Shown: positions 37,611 to 47,099, counted from the first letter of the stretch. The stretch: 64,000 nt of DNA from an uncultured Bacteroidales bacterium (GCA_903926565.1 CAIYJU010000011.1:28355-92354); one strand, 5' to 3'. Made by a program: numbers and translations. Notes: generated by a model not told the origin, from the letters alone.

Positions 37611-37643
37611 AAACCTTCCAGGTTTTAAAAACCTGGAAGGTTT
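37611..37643. repeat. 33-bp perfect palindromic repeat, copy 1
   Basis: AAACCTTCCAGG followed by its exact inverse around a TTTTAAAA-like centre. An identical copy is at 52226-52258. Here it sits between GGGPS and the S9 peptidase gene, where the hairpin could also act as a terminator. Confidence 0.85.
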
Positions 37644-37676
37644 GACCTACATCTGAACTTTGTAACTCATTTCTAT

Positions 37677-39836
37677 ATGCACAGATTCACAACCTTCCTG
37701 TTTCTTTCTCTACTTATCCCTTTTATTGGAACTTCCCAGACGAAATTACTCACGGTTGAGGATGCCAGCTACATGAATCCGAAACTCAACCCGGCATCAC
37801 TCAGCCAGCTTCAATGGCGTCCCGGCACCAACCAGTTTCTTTATGTAGCAAAAAACAGCCTTGTTCAGGGAAATTCCATGAAAACCGGCCGTGATACCCT
37901 TGTCCGGCTTGCTGACCTGAACCTGTTACTGGGAATCAACAAACTGGACACCCTTAAACGCTTTCCTCTGCTCACCTTTCTGACGGCAGATCAATTTTAT
38001 TTTACCAGCCAGAATAAGCTTGTTCTTTGTGACATCATGAAGAACACCGTCACAGCAGCAAACTGGTGGCCGGATAAGATGGAGAACCTGGATATATCCC
38101 GGGATGGAAAGAGCGCAGCCTATACCATGAACAACAACCTGTATATTTCAGAAGGAGGAAAGGAAACTGCCATCACTGCTGAAAACAACGAAGGAATCGT
38201 ATATGGATCAAGCAGGGTTCACCGCAACGAATTCGGCATTTCAAAAGGCACCTTCTGGTCGCCCGACGGACACTACCTGGCATTCTACCGGATGGACGAA
38301 ACCATGGTGGCCGCCTATCCGCTGGTGGATATCACCCCGCGTATTGCTGCGGTAAATATGACAAAATACCCGATGGCAGGGATGGCCAGTCACAAGGTAA
38401 CTGTCGGAGTTTATTCAATGAGCAGCAAGAAAACCATTTACCTCCAGACAAATGATTCATCTGTTGCGGATTCTGCATCCCGCATTGAATATCTCACCAA
38501 TATTACATGGAGTCCGGATGAGAAATTCATCTATGTTGCATGCCTCAACCGTGACCAGAATTTCATTCAGCTGAACCGGTATGAAGCCGCCACAGGGAGG
38601 TTCATTAAAACTCTTTTCGAAGAACGCAATGCCAGTTATGTCGAGCCGCTTGAGGGGCCAAAATTCCTGGCGGGCGATCAGGAAAAATTTATCTGGGAGA
38701 GCCGCCGTGACGGATATAATCACCTTTACCTGTATGATATTAATGGTATTCTTATCAAACAGGTTACCAAAGGTCCCTGGGAGGTGTCTGAATTTTACAC
38801 TGCTGATTTAAAAAGTCAAAAAGCATGGTTTCATTGCAACATAGACAACCCCCTCGACCGCAAACTATGCATGGCTGATCTGAAGAGTGGCAATATTTCA
38901 ACCATTACCACTTTGCCGGGAACCCACGCCGCGAAAATCTCCGACGACGGACAGTATATTCTCGATAATTTTTCAAACACAAAAGTTGCCCGTCAGGTTG
39001 AGCTCCTTGATGCCAAAGGAAAGCAATTGCAGGTTCTTTTGGACAATGACAATCCACTTAAGGACTACCGACTTGGAGAGATGTCGGTTTTCACCCTTAA
39101 AAACTCAGAGAACACGGAACTTTACTGCCGGCTGATCAAACCTGCCGATTTTGAACCAGGCAAGCGATATCCTGCAATCATTTATGTTTACGGAGGCCCT
39201 CATTCCCAACTAATCACAAACTCGTGGCTGGGAGGTGCCGGTCTGTTCCTGAACTATCTTGCCGACATGGGCTATGTTGTTTTCACACTCGATAACCGTG
39301 GAACATCAAATCGTGGCCGTGACTTTGAGCATGCTATTTTCCGGAACCTGGGAATGAATGAAGTGACAGATCAGATGGTTGGCGCAAATTATCTTAAAAC
39401 ACTCCCTTTTGTTGATTCTGCGCGCATTGGAATCAATGGCTGGAGTTACGGTGGATTTTTGACGATTTCCATGTTCCTGAAACATCCCGGCACTTTTAAG
39501 GCTGCCGTTTGCGGCGGTCCCGTTACTGACTGGAAATATTATGAGGTCATGTACGGAGAACGTTACATGGATACACCGGGAAACAATCCAGATGGTTACA
39601 AAAATGCCTGTCTCCTGAACTATGTTAAAGACATGAAGGGAAAACTCCTGATTATTCATGACGATCAGGATGGAACAGTTGTACCCCAAAACTCGCTTAC
39701 CTTTCTGAAGAAGTGCGTGGATGAAGGAAAACAGGTTGATTTTTTTCTATATCCGGGCCACGAGCACAATGTTCGCGGTAAAGACCGCGTACATTTGAAC
39801 CAAAAAATGGTGCAGTATTTTCAGGAAAACCTGTAA
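37677..39836 (+). CDS. Secreted S9-family (dipeptidyl peptidase IV-like) serine peptidase
   Basis: After a signal peptide (MHRFTTFLFLSLLIPFIGTSQ) there is an N-terminal beta-propeller (about residues 40-460, DPPIV_N type) and a C-terminal alpha/beta-hydrolase domain. The catalytic triad can be placed: Ser590 in NGWSYGGFL, Asp665 in IIHDDQDGTVVPQ, His697 in YPGHEHNVRG. 719 residues matches DPP IV-type enzymes, which remove dipeptides (often Xaa-Pro) from peptides in the periplasm or outside. It stands alone behind the palindrome. Confidence 0.95.
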   Translation: MHRFTTFLFLSLLIPFIGTSQTKLLTVEDASYMNPKLNPASLSQLQWRPGTNQFLYVAKNSLVQGNSMKTGRDTLVRLADLNLLLGINKLDTLKRFPLLTFLTADQFYFTSQNKLVLCDIMKNTVTAANWWPDKMENLDISRDGKSAAYTMNNNLYISEGGKETAITAENNEGIVYGSSRVHRNEFGISKGTFWSPDGHYLAFYRMDETMVAAYPLVDITPRIAAVNMTKYPMAGMASHKVTVGVYSMSSKKTIYLQTNDSSVADSASRIEYLTNITWSPDEKFIYVACLNRDQNFIQLNRYEAATGRFIKTLFEERNASYVEPLEGPKFLAGDQEKFIWESRRDGYNHLYLYDINGILIKQVTKGPWEVSEFYTADLKSQKAWFHCNIDNPLDRKLCMADLKSGNISTITTLPGTHAAKISDDGQYILDNFSNTKVARQVELLDAKGKQLQVLLDNDNPLKDYRLGEMSVFTLKNSENTELYCRLIKPADFEPGKRYPAIIYVYGGPHSQLITNSWLGGAGLFLNYLADMGYVVFTLDNRGTSNRGRDFEHAIFRNLGMNEVTDQMVGANYLKTLPFVDSARIGINGWSYGGFLTISMFLKHPGTFKAAVCGGPVTDWKYYEVMYGERYMDTPGNNPDGYKNACLLNYVKDMKGKLLIIHDDQDGTVVPQNSLTFLKKCVDEGKQVDFFLYPGHEHNVRGKDRVHLNQKMVQYFQENL

Positions 39837-40148
39837 CAAATATGTGAATTTACGAATACAGGCAATCTGAAAGCCTGATCCTTCGCGTTATAAGCCAATA
39901 ACGCCACATATACTATTGATATCAAGCACATTGCATGTTCATCGTTGAAAAACCGGCATTCGTCGGGTATTAACAACTTCTCATCGACTTTCTTTAAACT
40001 GATTCCAGATAAGCAACTACATTTGCATTACAAATTATTAATTATCAATCGTTTGTTAAATAATTGTTAAATACTCAACGAACTGTAACATTGAATTTGT
40101 TGTTGCGTCAGATGGACACTACAAAAACCAAATAGTAAAACACAAAAA
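39837..40148. other. 312-bp AT-rich intergenic region
   Basis: No gene seen. It holds one TAnnTTTG match, TACATTTG at 40018-40025, that could start transcription of the repeat-protein gene with a leader of about 120 bases. No stable terminator hairpin was recognised after the S9 peptidase gene. Confidence 0.4.
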
Positions 40149-40571
40149 ATGAAAACCACGAATATGATTACAATGAAAACCATATATACGCTTGTTGCTT
40201 TTCTAGGCTTACAATTCAACTCAATCTATGCAACGGCAAATTCCGGAGAGACTCCCACCATGACAAAATATGCTGCAGCCTTCATTTCAGGTGCAATGCT
40301 TACCCCGGCTACACCGCAGGAGGCACTATTCGAAGATTTAACTGAACTGCCCGTGGTGATGCCAGGCGTTTCTGAATTAACCCCATCCATTCCGATGATG
40401 GCAGATTTCAGTGATGGTGCCCCTGATGCAGAAACCAGCACACTCATTCTTGCCCCGGTAACTCCGATTGAGGCAGATTTTGAGGATGGCAACGAAACTT
40501 TAAGCGCTTCACCAACCAAAACGCTGGCCCCGGTAACACCTGCCGACGCCGACTTTGCAGATCAACTTTAA
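40149..40571 (+). CDS. Small exported protein with four copies of an LxPxxPxxADFxD repeat
   Basis: The 140-residue product has a signal peptide (MKTIYTLVAFLGLQFNSIYATA, if started at the Met at 40173; the track start adds eight residues). The mature part contains four related units: LTPATPQEALFED (51-63), LTPSIPMMADFSDG (77-90), LAPVTPIEADFEDG (101-114) and LAPVTPADADFADQ (126-139). The units are acidic and proline-rich and separated by 10-14 residues of Ser/Thr/Glu-rich linker. I do not know a function. No T9SS domain or lipobox. Its stop overlaps that of the convergent SRPBCC gene. Confidence 0.75.
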   Translation: MKTTNMITMKTIYTLVAFLGLQFNSIYATANSGETPTMTKYAAAFISGAMLTPATPQEALFEDLTELPVVMPGVSELTPSIPMMADFSDGAPDAETSTLILAPVTPIEADFEDGNETLSASPTKTLAPVTPADADFADQL

Positions 40572-40957
40572 CCTTCCTGGTAAAACTCGCGAAGTACACC
40601 GAAATAGCTGTTGTTCCATCCATCCACCATATCATCATAGTCCTCATCGGGTATGTTGGTATGGAGTAACTCAACAGATGTACCCAATCCCTTTGTGTGC
40701 AGCAGGATGGTGACAACGGATTTTTCTGGCTGATCTCCGAAATACCACTCCTGAACCAATTTCTTACCTGGTACAAATTCAATATTTATTCCGGTGATGC
40801 TACCATCCCACACAGAAAATTCAGATCCGGGAATGGTGGACATTTCAGCAGGTTCACCTGTCCAAAGTTGCAGGGTAACCGGGTTGGTGAGTGCAATATA
40901 AACATCTTCAGCCGGTGCCGGTATGCTATAATATTTTTTAAAGTCTTTCATCTTCAC
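40568..40957 (-). CDS. SRPBCC (AHSA1-like START-fold) protein
   Basis: 129 residues of the activator-of-Hsp90-ATPase-like SRPBCC family: the opening YYSIPAPAEDVYIALTNPVT, the central LVQEWYFGDQPEKSVVTILL, and the C-terminal helix DYDDMVDGWNNSYFGVLREF are all typical. These small proteins form a deep hydrophobic pocket; bacterial substrates are mostly unknown. Either MKMKD or the second Met is the start. It overlaps the convergent repeat-protein gene by 4 bp. Confidence 0.85.
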   Translation of the reverse strand: MKMKDFKKYYSIPAPAEDVYIALTNPVTLQLWTGEPAEMSTIPGSEFSVWDGSITGINIEFVPGKKLVQEWYFGDQPEKSVVTILLHTKGLGTSVELLHTNIPDEDYDDMVDGWNNSYFGVLREFYQEG

Positions 40958-40989
40958 TGATTTATTTTGAGATTTCGGTCTGCGATATT

Positions 40990-41187
40990 CTAAAGCTGCT
41001 TGCGCAACTCATACCGGTACCTGGTTTCGGCTTCCATGCTTTTATCGGCAATAAATATGATCGTTTTCCCTCCATCCAGTATCACAGGGTATTTATCTGC
41101 AATGGAACCTGTCATCAACTTTGAATGAGGAATACTTAAACGGTGATTTGCCAGGTTCATTCTGTTTGACAATACATCATTTTTCAT
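40990..41187 (-). CDS. Small hypothetical protein upstream of the SRPBCC gene
   Basis: I prefer the ATG at 41187 (65 residues) over the track start, since the extra 15 residues are poorly coding-like. The sequence (SIADKYPVILDGGKTIIFIADKSMEAETRYRY) reads like a compact alpha/beta unit with no signal or membrane segment. No family recognised. It lies 32 bp upstream of the SRPBCC gene on the same strand, so the two may be co-transcribed. Confidence 0.5.
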   Translation of the reverse strand: MKNDVLSNRMNLANHRLSIPHSKLMTGSIADKYPVILDGGKTIIFIADKSMEAETRYRYELRKQL

Positions 41188-41540
41188 AGCTCGCTTGATT
41201 AGTAATTGTTGCATGAATATACATTTGTGCAACTAAATTACATATCATTTGAATCGTTTCCTGAAGGTTATAGAGATAGTTATGAACAATAACTGTCTAT
41301 AAGTTCCAGGCAGTTAAAAACTTTACGAACGATAAAGTCTGAAAAGGCATACGTAAGATCCTTGCGTCCTTTACGTGTTTTACTTATATTCCATACGTAT
41401 TTTTCTTATTTCATTGAATTTTAAACATTTATCAAAAAAATCTCCCGATAAATGTCTTTACTGTCAGAATATTTGTCTAATATTGTGAATTATTTCACAC
41501 TTTATAAAACTACAACATTCAATCATTAAATTATTCAACT
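41188..41540. other. 353-bp intergenic region upstream of gdhA with palindromes
   Basis: No gene seen. It contains the perfect inverted repeat GTTGCA-N14-TGCAAC at 41208-41233, near the small-protein start, and the CRP-like palindrome next to gdhA listed separately. A TAnnTTTG match (TACATTTG) at 41220-41227 faces gdhA but is over 300 bp away. Confidence 0.45.
41484..41499. promoter_or_regulatory. CRP/FNR-type palindrome TGTGA-N6-TCACA upstream of gdhA
   Basis: TGTGAATTATTTCACA has perfect five-base half-sites at the spacing used by CRP-family regulators in other phyla. It ends 41 bp before the gdhA ATG. Bacteroidota encode many CRP/FNR-family proteins, so an operator for one of them is plausible; its identity is unknown. 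Confidence 0.5.
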
Positions 41541-42899
41541 ATGAACAACGACATGTTAAAAAAACTGCTCGACGAATTCATGGCCAAGATTATCGCCAAG
41601 AATCCGGGTGAAAAAGAATTTCATCAGGCTGTAATGGAAGTTGCTGAATCACTGATTCCTTTCATTGAAGAAAACCCCAAGTACAAGCAGGCTAAAATCC
41701 TTGAGCGGATGGCTGAAGCTGAGCGTACGATCATTTTCAGGATACCATGGTTGGATGACAAAGGTGAAATCCAGATCAACCGGGGTTTCCGTATTGAGAT
41801 GAACAGTGCGATCGGTCCTTACAAAGGCGGCATGCGCTTTCATCCAACTGTCAACCTCGGCATTCTGAAATTCCTTGCCTTCGAACAGGTACTGAAGAAC
41901 AGTTTGACCACACTGCCGATGGGTGGTGGCAAAGGTGGCAGCGATTTTGATCCCAAAGGAAAGAGTGACAATGAAGTAATGCGTTTCTGTCAGAGTCTCA
42001 TGACTGAGTTGCAACGTCATATTGGCCCGAATACGGATGTACCCGCCGGTGATATTGGTGTGGGTGGCCGTGAAATCGGATTCATGTTTGGCCAGTACAA
42101 ACGTCTTCGCAACGAATTCACAGGCGTTCTTACCGGCAAAGGCCTCGAATGGGGTGGTTCACTGATCCGTCCTGAAGCTACAGGTTATGGCCAGGTTTAT
42201 TTTGCAGAAGAGATGTTAAAGACCCGTGGTCTTGATTTCAAAGGCAAAATCGTGACTGTTTCCGGTTCAGGAAATGTTGCCCAATATGCTACTGAAAAAG
42301 TTACTTTACTTGGTGGTAAAGTTGTCACATTATCAGATTCCGAAGGTTACATCTACGATCCCAAGGGCATTGATGCCAGCAAACTGGCTTTTGTCATGCA
42401 CCTGAAGAATGTGAAACGCGGACGTATTAAGGAATATTGCGACAAATATCCTGAAGCCTCTTATGTTGCCGGGAAACGCCCATGGGAAGTTAAATGCGAT
42501 ATCGCCCTTCCAAGTGCAACCCAGAATGAAATCGACGGCAATGATGCCAACACTTTGATGGCCAATGGTTGTTTCTGTGTTTCCGAAGGAGCCAACATGC
42601 CTTCAACACCTGATGCTATCGAGATCTACATTGCCAAGAAGATCCTGTACGGTCCTGGTAAAGCTGCAAACGCCGGTGGTGTAGCCACTTCAGGCCTCGA
42701 AATGTCACAGAATTCCATGCGTTTATCATGGACACGTGAAGAGGTTGATATGCGGTTGCACAACATCATGATTGATATTCACAAAAACTGTGTAAAATAC
42801 GGAACCGAGCCCGATGGATTCATCAACTATGTTAAAGGTGCCAATATCGGCGGCTTTGTAAAAGTTGCTGACGCCATGATGGCACAAGGCCTTGTTTAA
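41541..42899 (+). CDS. gdhA: Glutamate dehydrogenase, NADP-type
   Basis: The enzyme interconverts 2-oxoglutarate plus ammonia and glutamate. At 452 residues it is a hexameric-type GDH. Substrate-binding blocks are GPYKGGMRFHPTVNLGILKF and the catalytic lysine region LPMGGGKGGSDFDP; the Asp for catalysis lies in TDVPAGDIGVGGREIG. The nucleotide fold has VSGSGNVAQYATEK, and Ser-Asp-Ser-Glu at the end of the second strand (TLSDSEGYIY) suits NADP(H), suggesting an ammonia-assimilating role. A strong terminator follows. Confidence 0.97.
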   Translation: MNNDMLKKLLDEFMAKIIAKNPGEKEFHQAVMEVAESLIPFIEENPKYKQAKILERMAEAERTIIFRIPWLDDKGEIQINRGFRIEMNSAIGPYKGGMRFHPTVNLGILKFLAFEQVLKNSLTTLPMGGGKGGSDFDPKGKSDNEVMRFCQSLMTELQRHIGPNTDVPAGDIGVGGREIGFMFGQYKRLRNEFTGVLTGKGLEWGGSLIRPEATGYGQVYFAEEMLKTRGLDFKGKIVTVSGSGNVAQYATEKVTLLGGKVVTLSDSEGYIYDPKGIDASKLAFVMHLKNVKRGRIKEYCDKYPEASYVAGKRPWEVKCDIALPSATQNEIDGNDANTLMANGCFCVSEGANMPSTPDAIEIYIAKKILYGPGKAANAGGVATSGLEMSQNSMRLSWTREEVDMRLHNIMIDIHKNCVKYGTEPDGFINYVKGANIGGFVKVADAMMAQGLV

Positions 42900-42924
42900 T
42901 ACCAGGAATTGTTCATTTTGATTC

Positions 42925-42963
42925 AAACGGGGGCCCGCGAAAACGGGTTCCCGTTTTTTTTTA
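42925..42963 (+). terminator. Rho-independent terminator of gdhA
   Basis: AACGGGGGCCCG pairs with CGGGTTCCCGTT (two G-U pairs) around a six-base loop, followed by a run of T residues reaching the stop of the convergent flippase gene. A classic strong terminator. Confidence 0.9.
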
Positions 42964-44202
42964 TTATTCTGGCAGACGTTTGCCTGAGAAGTAGGAAAGA
43001 ACCATGATAAAACCAGCGTAAAGCAAGGATGTCAGGAGCAGGCTCAGAGAGGAGGCCACAAGACCGTAACGGGGAACAAAAATCAGATTCAGCGCAAGGT
43101 TTATTATGACAATTCCGCCAATGGCAGCCAGCATATAGGCTGAACGGATGGAAAGCTCCAGGAAACGCTGAAAAAGGAGTGCAACCTGCCATATAAATGC
43201 TGCTAGCACGAGCGGAAGGTATATGAGCCAGGTATTCAACCCGGGAATTCTCAGGACATCCTCGAAAAGCTTTTGTTTAAACACCATAAATGCAATAAAA
43301 AAAATGATAAAAATGAGGATCTCGAAACTCAGGGCCTCTTTTACAGAAACCCATGCATCCCTGCGATGTTTTGAATTCCACTCATCCTGAATCTTAGCCT
43401 GGTAGGAGATATATATTGGGAAACTGGCAAAGGTTATCCCCTTATATATCAGGTCTTTCAGAGCTGAATACGCGCCAGCGTCCCGATATCCCATATATTC
43501 CATGATAATAAACCTGTCCATGGCCATCATCAGATGGGAAAGAAAAAGCCAGATAGCAATTCCGTAACCGAATTCCATCACTTTGGCTGAAAAGCGTGAG
43601 TCCCAGTGAAGGTGAGTCATGTCAACCGTAAGCAGGCCTTTCACGCGGATCAGCGACCGTAAAATCAGAACACCAATAAGTCCTATAACGAGGGAACCCA
43701 CAAGCAGCATAGATGACTTCCAATGAAACACGAACAGTCCGACAATTACGGTGATCAGGATCAGCAGTTGTTCTGATCCTTCAAGGATAGCAGTACGGAT
43801 CGATTTATTGTATGCGTGCAGGATCGCCTGATGAAAAAGGTAAAAGTGGTTAAGAAATGCAAAAAGTGCAACCAAAGATAATTCCACCAGGCTTAAATGG
43901 AAATACCAATGACCGGCAGCAGCAACAATCGCAGTGGATACAAGCGCACTTAAAACTGTCAGGTCGAAAAAACGGCTCATCACAACACCTGATTCACGCG
44001 GCATTCCTGAAAGGAACCGTAATATGCTCACCTGTACCCAATGAAAACAAAGGGTTGTAACCAGTGCTACAACATAAATAATCAGTGAATACCGCCCGTA
44101 GATCACAGGGCCAAGGAAGTGAATGGCAATAACAATCACTGCAACATTTACGATTGCAGGAATAAACCGACCGGCAAGGTATTTGATGATCTCCTTTTTC
44201 AT
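42964..44202 (-). CDS. Polysaccharide flippase (Wzx/MATE-like oligosaccharide transporter)
   Basis: 412 residues with about 12 hydrophobic helices spread over the whole length (for example FIPAIVNVAVIVIAIHFLGP and LALNLIFVPRYGLVASSLSLLL), typical of the MOP superfamily that flips lipid-linked sugars across the inner membrane. Short charged loops and no soluble domain. It is last in the minus-strand run after DUF4340 (30-bp gap). No glycosyltransferases are next to it, so its sugar substrate is unknown. Confidence 0.85.
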   Translation of the reverse strand: MKKEIIKYLAGRFIPAIVNVAVIVIAIHFLGPVIYGRYSLIIYVVALVTTLCFHWVQVSILRFLSGMPRESGVVMSRFFDLTVLSALVSTAIVAAAGHWYFHLSLVELSLVALFAFLNHFYLFHQAILHAYNKSIRTAILEGSEQLLILITVIVGLFVFHWKSSMLLVGSLVIGLIGVLILRSLIRVKGLLTVDMTHLHWDSRFSAKVMEFGYGIAIWLFLSHLMMAMDRFIIMEYMGYRDAGAYSALKDLIYKGITFASFPIYISYQAKIQDEWNSKHRRDAWVSVKEALSFEILIFIIFFIAFMVFKQKLFEDVLRIPGLNTWLIYLPLVLAAFIWQVALLFQRFLELSIRSAYMLAAIGGIVIINLALNLIFVPRYGLVASSLSLLLTSLLYAGFIMVLSYFSGKRLPE

Positions 44203-44232
44203 GGCAACAGTATGCCAACCCCTGATACCTGG

Positions 44233-45300
44233 TTATTTTTCAGATCCGGCATCTTTCAGAAAAAACGGCTTGGGCCTTAAAACTTTATCAAATGAAAAGT
44301 ACTGAATGATCGTAAAATCTTTTCCATCATTAACGGAGGCATACAATCTGTCAAGATCATATGGCAGGGGCATCCCCTTAGGATCTGTTTGCCCTTCAGG
44401 TCCTTGTTTATGATATGTTTTTATCGTCTTGCTAACCCCGGCTGTGTCAGTCAGGGTAATGATGATAAATGGCCGGGATTTCAGGATAGAATCTTTACGG
44501 ACTTTATCCATGTCATTTATTATGGCTTCATAATTCAGATTTCTGAATCCTGACAGAAAATTCAATAATTTAAGGGTGTCGTAGTTGAACACTTCCTTGT
44601 TGTCTGAAAGTGAAATCAGCACAAATTTATTGTTGCCATTATTTCTCACTTCATAGGAATAATCAGGTGTTGCCGGCACTTCTATCCTGACTGATGCGAT
44701 TTCGGGGATGGATTTTTTGAACACATTGTAATCCCGCCAATACTTCTCAATCGGACTATATCTTGGTGATACAAACCCCCGGAACCCCGGTTGAAACACA
44801 ACAAAAGGTTCTGAGGAGCCCTGCATGAGCATGAAACACCCGAGGTTGCTCTGAGTCGCTCCGCCAACATAATATACTTTTGTCAATTTTTCATGCCGGA
44901 ACCAGCGGATCAGGCCAAAGAGGTCAACCCGGTATACCATCTGATAAATTTCAACTTTTACAGCGTTCACAGCAAGTTCTTTGACAATATTGTCATGTGC
45001 GGCATTTGCCACTGGCTGATAAACTTCGAGTTGCGCCATTGTTTTCAGCAACAGGTTGATGTTTTGATTCTGCCCGGCATACTGATCATTTACGGTCCAA
45101 TTGCCCGGGGCCTTCTTTTCAAGGGTGACACTGTTATTATTTTTATCCGACATGAAGATCCTGGTGACATTTGAAGAGTCGTTAAGTTTGAAATCACTTA
45201 AAGAGCGATTGAATGTCGTGGTGGATTGGGTCAGCCAAAGCATGAAGGCGACCAAAGCCAGCAGGATGAAAGCAATGAGAATGTTTCTGTTTCTTTTCAT
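44233..45300 (-). CDS. DUF4340-domain protein linked to the GldFG ABC exporter
   Basis: 355 residues with one N-terminal membrane helix (ILIAFILLALVAFMLWL) and a periplasmic part with DUF4340-like repeats (LEKKAPGNWTVNDQYAGQNQ, then FGLIRWFRHEKLTKVYYVGG). DUF4340 proteins are often encoded after GldG-like genes, as here with a 2-bp gap, which suggests they are an accessory part of that ABC system. No biochemical role is known to me. Confidence 0.85.
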   Translation of the reverse strand: MKRNRNILIAFILLALVAFMLWLTQSTTTFNRSLSDFKLNDSSNVTRIFMSDKNNNSVTLEKKAPGNWTVNDQYAGQNQNINLLLKTMAQLEVYQPVANAAHDNIVKELAVNAVKVEIYQMVYRVDLFGLIRWFRHEKLTKVYYVGGATQSNLGCFMLMQGSSEPFVVFQPGFRGFVSPRYSPIEKYWRDYNVFKKSIPEIASVRIEVPATPDYSYEVRNNGNNKFVLISLSDNKEVFNYDTLKLLNFLSGFRNLNYEAIINDMDKVRKDSILKSRPFIIITLTDTAGVSKTIKTYHKQGPEGQTDPKGMPLPYDLDRLYASVNDGKDFTIIQYFSFDKVLRPKPFFLKDAGSEK

Positions 45301-45302
45301 GG

Positions 45303-47054
45303 TTAATTTTTTCGAACCGTTCCGGCAAAAGCCCTTTTTCGCAGCCGGTATTTTACGAGACCAAAACCGGCAATTAAAAGAATTGGCAGTAAAATATTGA
45401 GCAGTTGCCAGAACAGGCGTTGTTTTGCGACCCGGGCTGTATCGAGCATCCTCAGTTTCAGTTCACGGGAACGAACAGATATCAGGCCGGAATCATCGCA
45501 TAAAAAATTTACTGCATTCATTACCAGATCTTTGTTGCCAAAGGTTTGTTTCGTATATTGATCATATCCGAGTGGCATAGGAAATCCCTTAGAGTAGTGA
45601 AACTGGTTTTTAACCAGGTCTCCATCAGCGATCACGATCATCTTCGTTTTTTTACTGGTCGGTTTAAACCCCAACGAGGCGTTGCCTGCCAGATCGGGTG
45701 GAATGCGATAGAGGTAGGATGAGGTAAACTTGCCTTCAAGCAGGACTGCCACCGGAAGAGGCCCTTTATTGAACATCCGCTCGTTCGGTTGCTTTTTTAA
45801 GATCTCGAGGTCAATCAGTGCAGGAGCATTGACGGTTCGGGAATAGGGAGAGGATTCCAGAAGGATGGTCTTGGTTATCCCGGGAGCTGTTACAGTATCC
45901 AGGGTGCTGAGGAATTCAGTTTTAATTGCGTTTAACCCATTCACAATCGGGTGTTTAACAGAGGGGGTTAACACCGGGAAAAAATACCATTTGAAAAAAT
46001 CAAACTGGGGCTGGTTTCCAACCTGGCCTGTTTTAACCGGGATCGGCAAGGCATTCATATCCTGAACAAGGTTGATATTCAGCCGGACCCCGTAATTAAA
46101 CAGCATATCTTCAAGATTGATGTCATTGGGAATGCCCATGGTGGTACTATACTTCTGAAGGCTGTCCATACTGGCAAATACAGGATCGATCAGCCAGAGT
46201 ACTTTACCCCCGCGCATGATGAACTGGTCGATCAGAAATTTATCCCGTTCCTCAAATGGTTTTGTTGGCTTTGCAATGATAATTGCCCTGTATTTATTGA
46301 GCAGGGCATCATGGGCCGAGTCAGATTTGATACGGATCGCCAGGCTTGAAATCTTGCTGTTGATCGTAACCCTGTCAACATTGTAAAATTCAGATAGAGC
46401 ATTTTGGAAGTCAAGCGTTTCCAACTGGTCAAGTTCACCCTGTCCTTCGATGATGGCAACCCTCGGTTTAATTGCCGTGGTAAGATTTTTAATCGCGCTG
46501 GCCAGGTTGTATTCAAGTGACTGGATGCTGTTGTTGAGCACTTTGTTCGGATCTTCCTGCAACTGTGCCATAAGTAACTGCACAGGGACCTCTTTCCCAT
46601 GGTATGAGACCATGGCCCCGGGGAAAATTATGAGTTGTGAAGAGGCCCCTTTTTTTGTAACCCTTAAGTCTGTTGGCTGCAAACCGCGTTCAACAAGCAA
46701 CCGGTAGGCATCATTCCTGTCTTTGTCGCTGGGGTAAGAGGAGGGATTGACAAATTCATATTGAATATTATCACTATATGCCCTGAATTCGTCGAGCATC
46801 TCCTTTGTTTCATTTGATAACCTCTGGAAACCTGGTGGCAGGTCGCCGGCCAGATAGATTTTGAAGAAAACAATATCGTCAAGCTTTTTAAGCAACTTTT
46901 TTGTTGCGGGCGACAGAGAGTATCGCTTTTCGGTGGTAAGGTCGATCCTGGTAAAAACAAAAGCCGCAATGATATTCACCAAAATGACAATAGCCACACC
47001 CAGAATCAGCGCGGTGATATTACCTCTTTTAATATTTTTCTTTTTATCCTGCAT
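45303..47054 (-). CDS. gldG: Gliding-motility ABC transporter auxiliary protein GldG
   Basis: GldG has an N-terminal membrane helix (ALILGVAIVILVNIIAAFVF), a large periplasmic domain (VFFKIYLAGDLPPGFQRLSN; KPRVAIIEGQGELDQ; RGGKVLWLIDPV) and a C-terminal membrane helix (LFWQLLNILLPILLIAGFGL). 583 residues from the chosen ATG at 47054. With GldF and the GldA ATPase it forms an ABC system required for gliding in Flavobacterium johnsoniae, though many non-gliding Bacteroidota also carry it. GldA is not in the window. The order gldF-gldG-DUF4340 is seen here. Confidence 0.92.
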   Translation of the reverse strand: MQDKKKNIKRGNITALILGVAIVILVNIIAAFVFTRIDLTTEKRYSLSPATKKLLKKLDDIVFFKIYLAGDLPPGFQRLSNETKEMLDEFRAYSDNIQYEFVNPSSYPSDKDRNDAYRLLVERGLQPTDLRVTKKGASSQLIIFPGAMVSYHGKEVPVQLLMAQLQEDPNKVLNNSIQSLEYNLASAIKNLTTAIKPRVAIIEGQGELDQLETLDFQNALSEFYNVDRVTINSKISSLAIRIKSDSAHDALLNKYRAIIIAKPTKPFEERDKFLIDQFIMRGGKVLWLIDPVFASMDSLQKYSTTMGIPNDINLEDMLFNYGVRLNINLVQDMNALPIPVKTGQVGNQPQFDFFKWYFFPVLTPSVKHPIVNGLNAIKTEFLSTLDTVTAPGITKTILLESSPYSRTVNAPALIDLEILKKQPNERMFNKGPLPVAVLLEGKFTSSYLYRIPPDLAGNASLGFKPTSKKTKMIVIADGDLVKNQFHYSKGFPMPLGYDQYTKQTFGNKDLVMNAVNFLCDDSGLISVRSRELKLRMLDTARVAKQRLFWQLLNILLPILLIAGFGLVKYRLRKRAFAGTVRKN

Positions 47055-47099
47055 ATAACTATTGTACAATCTGTTATATCAACATGTCACCCTGTGGCC

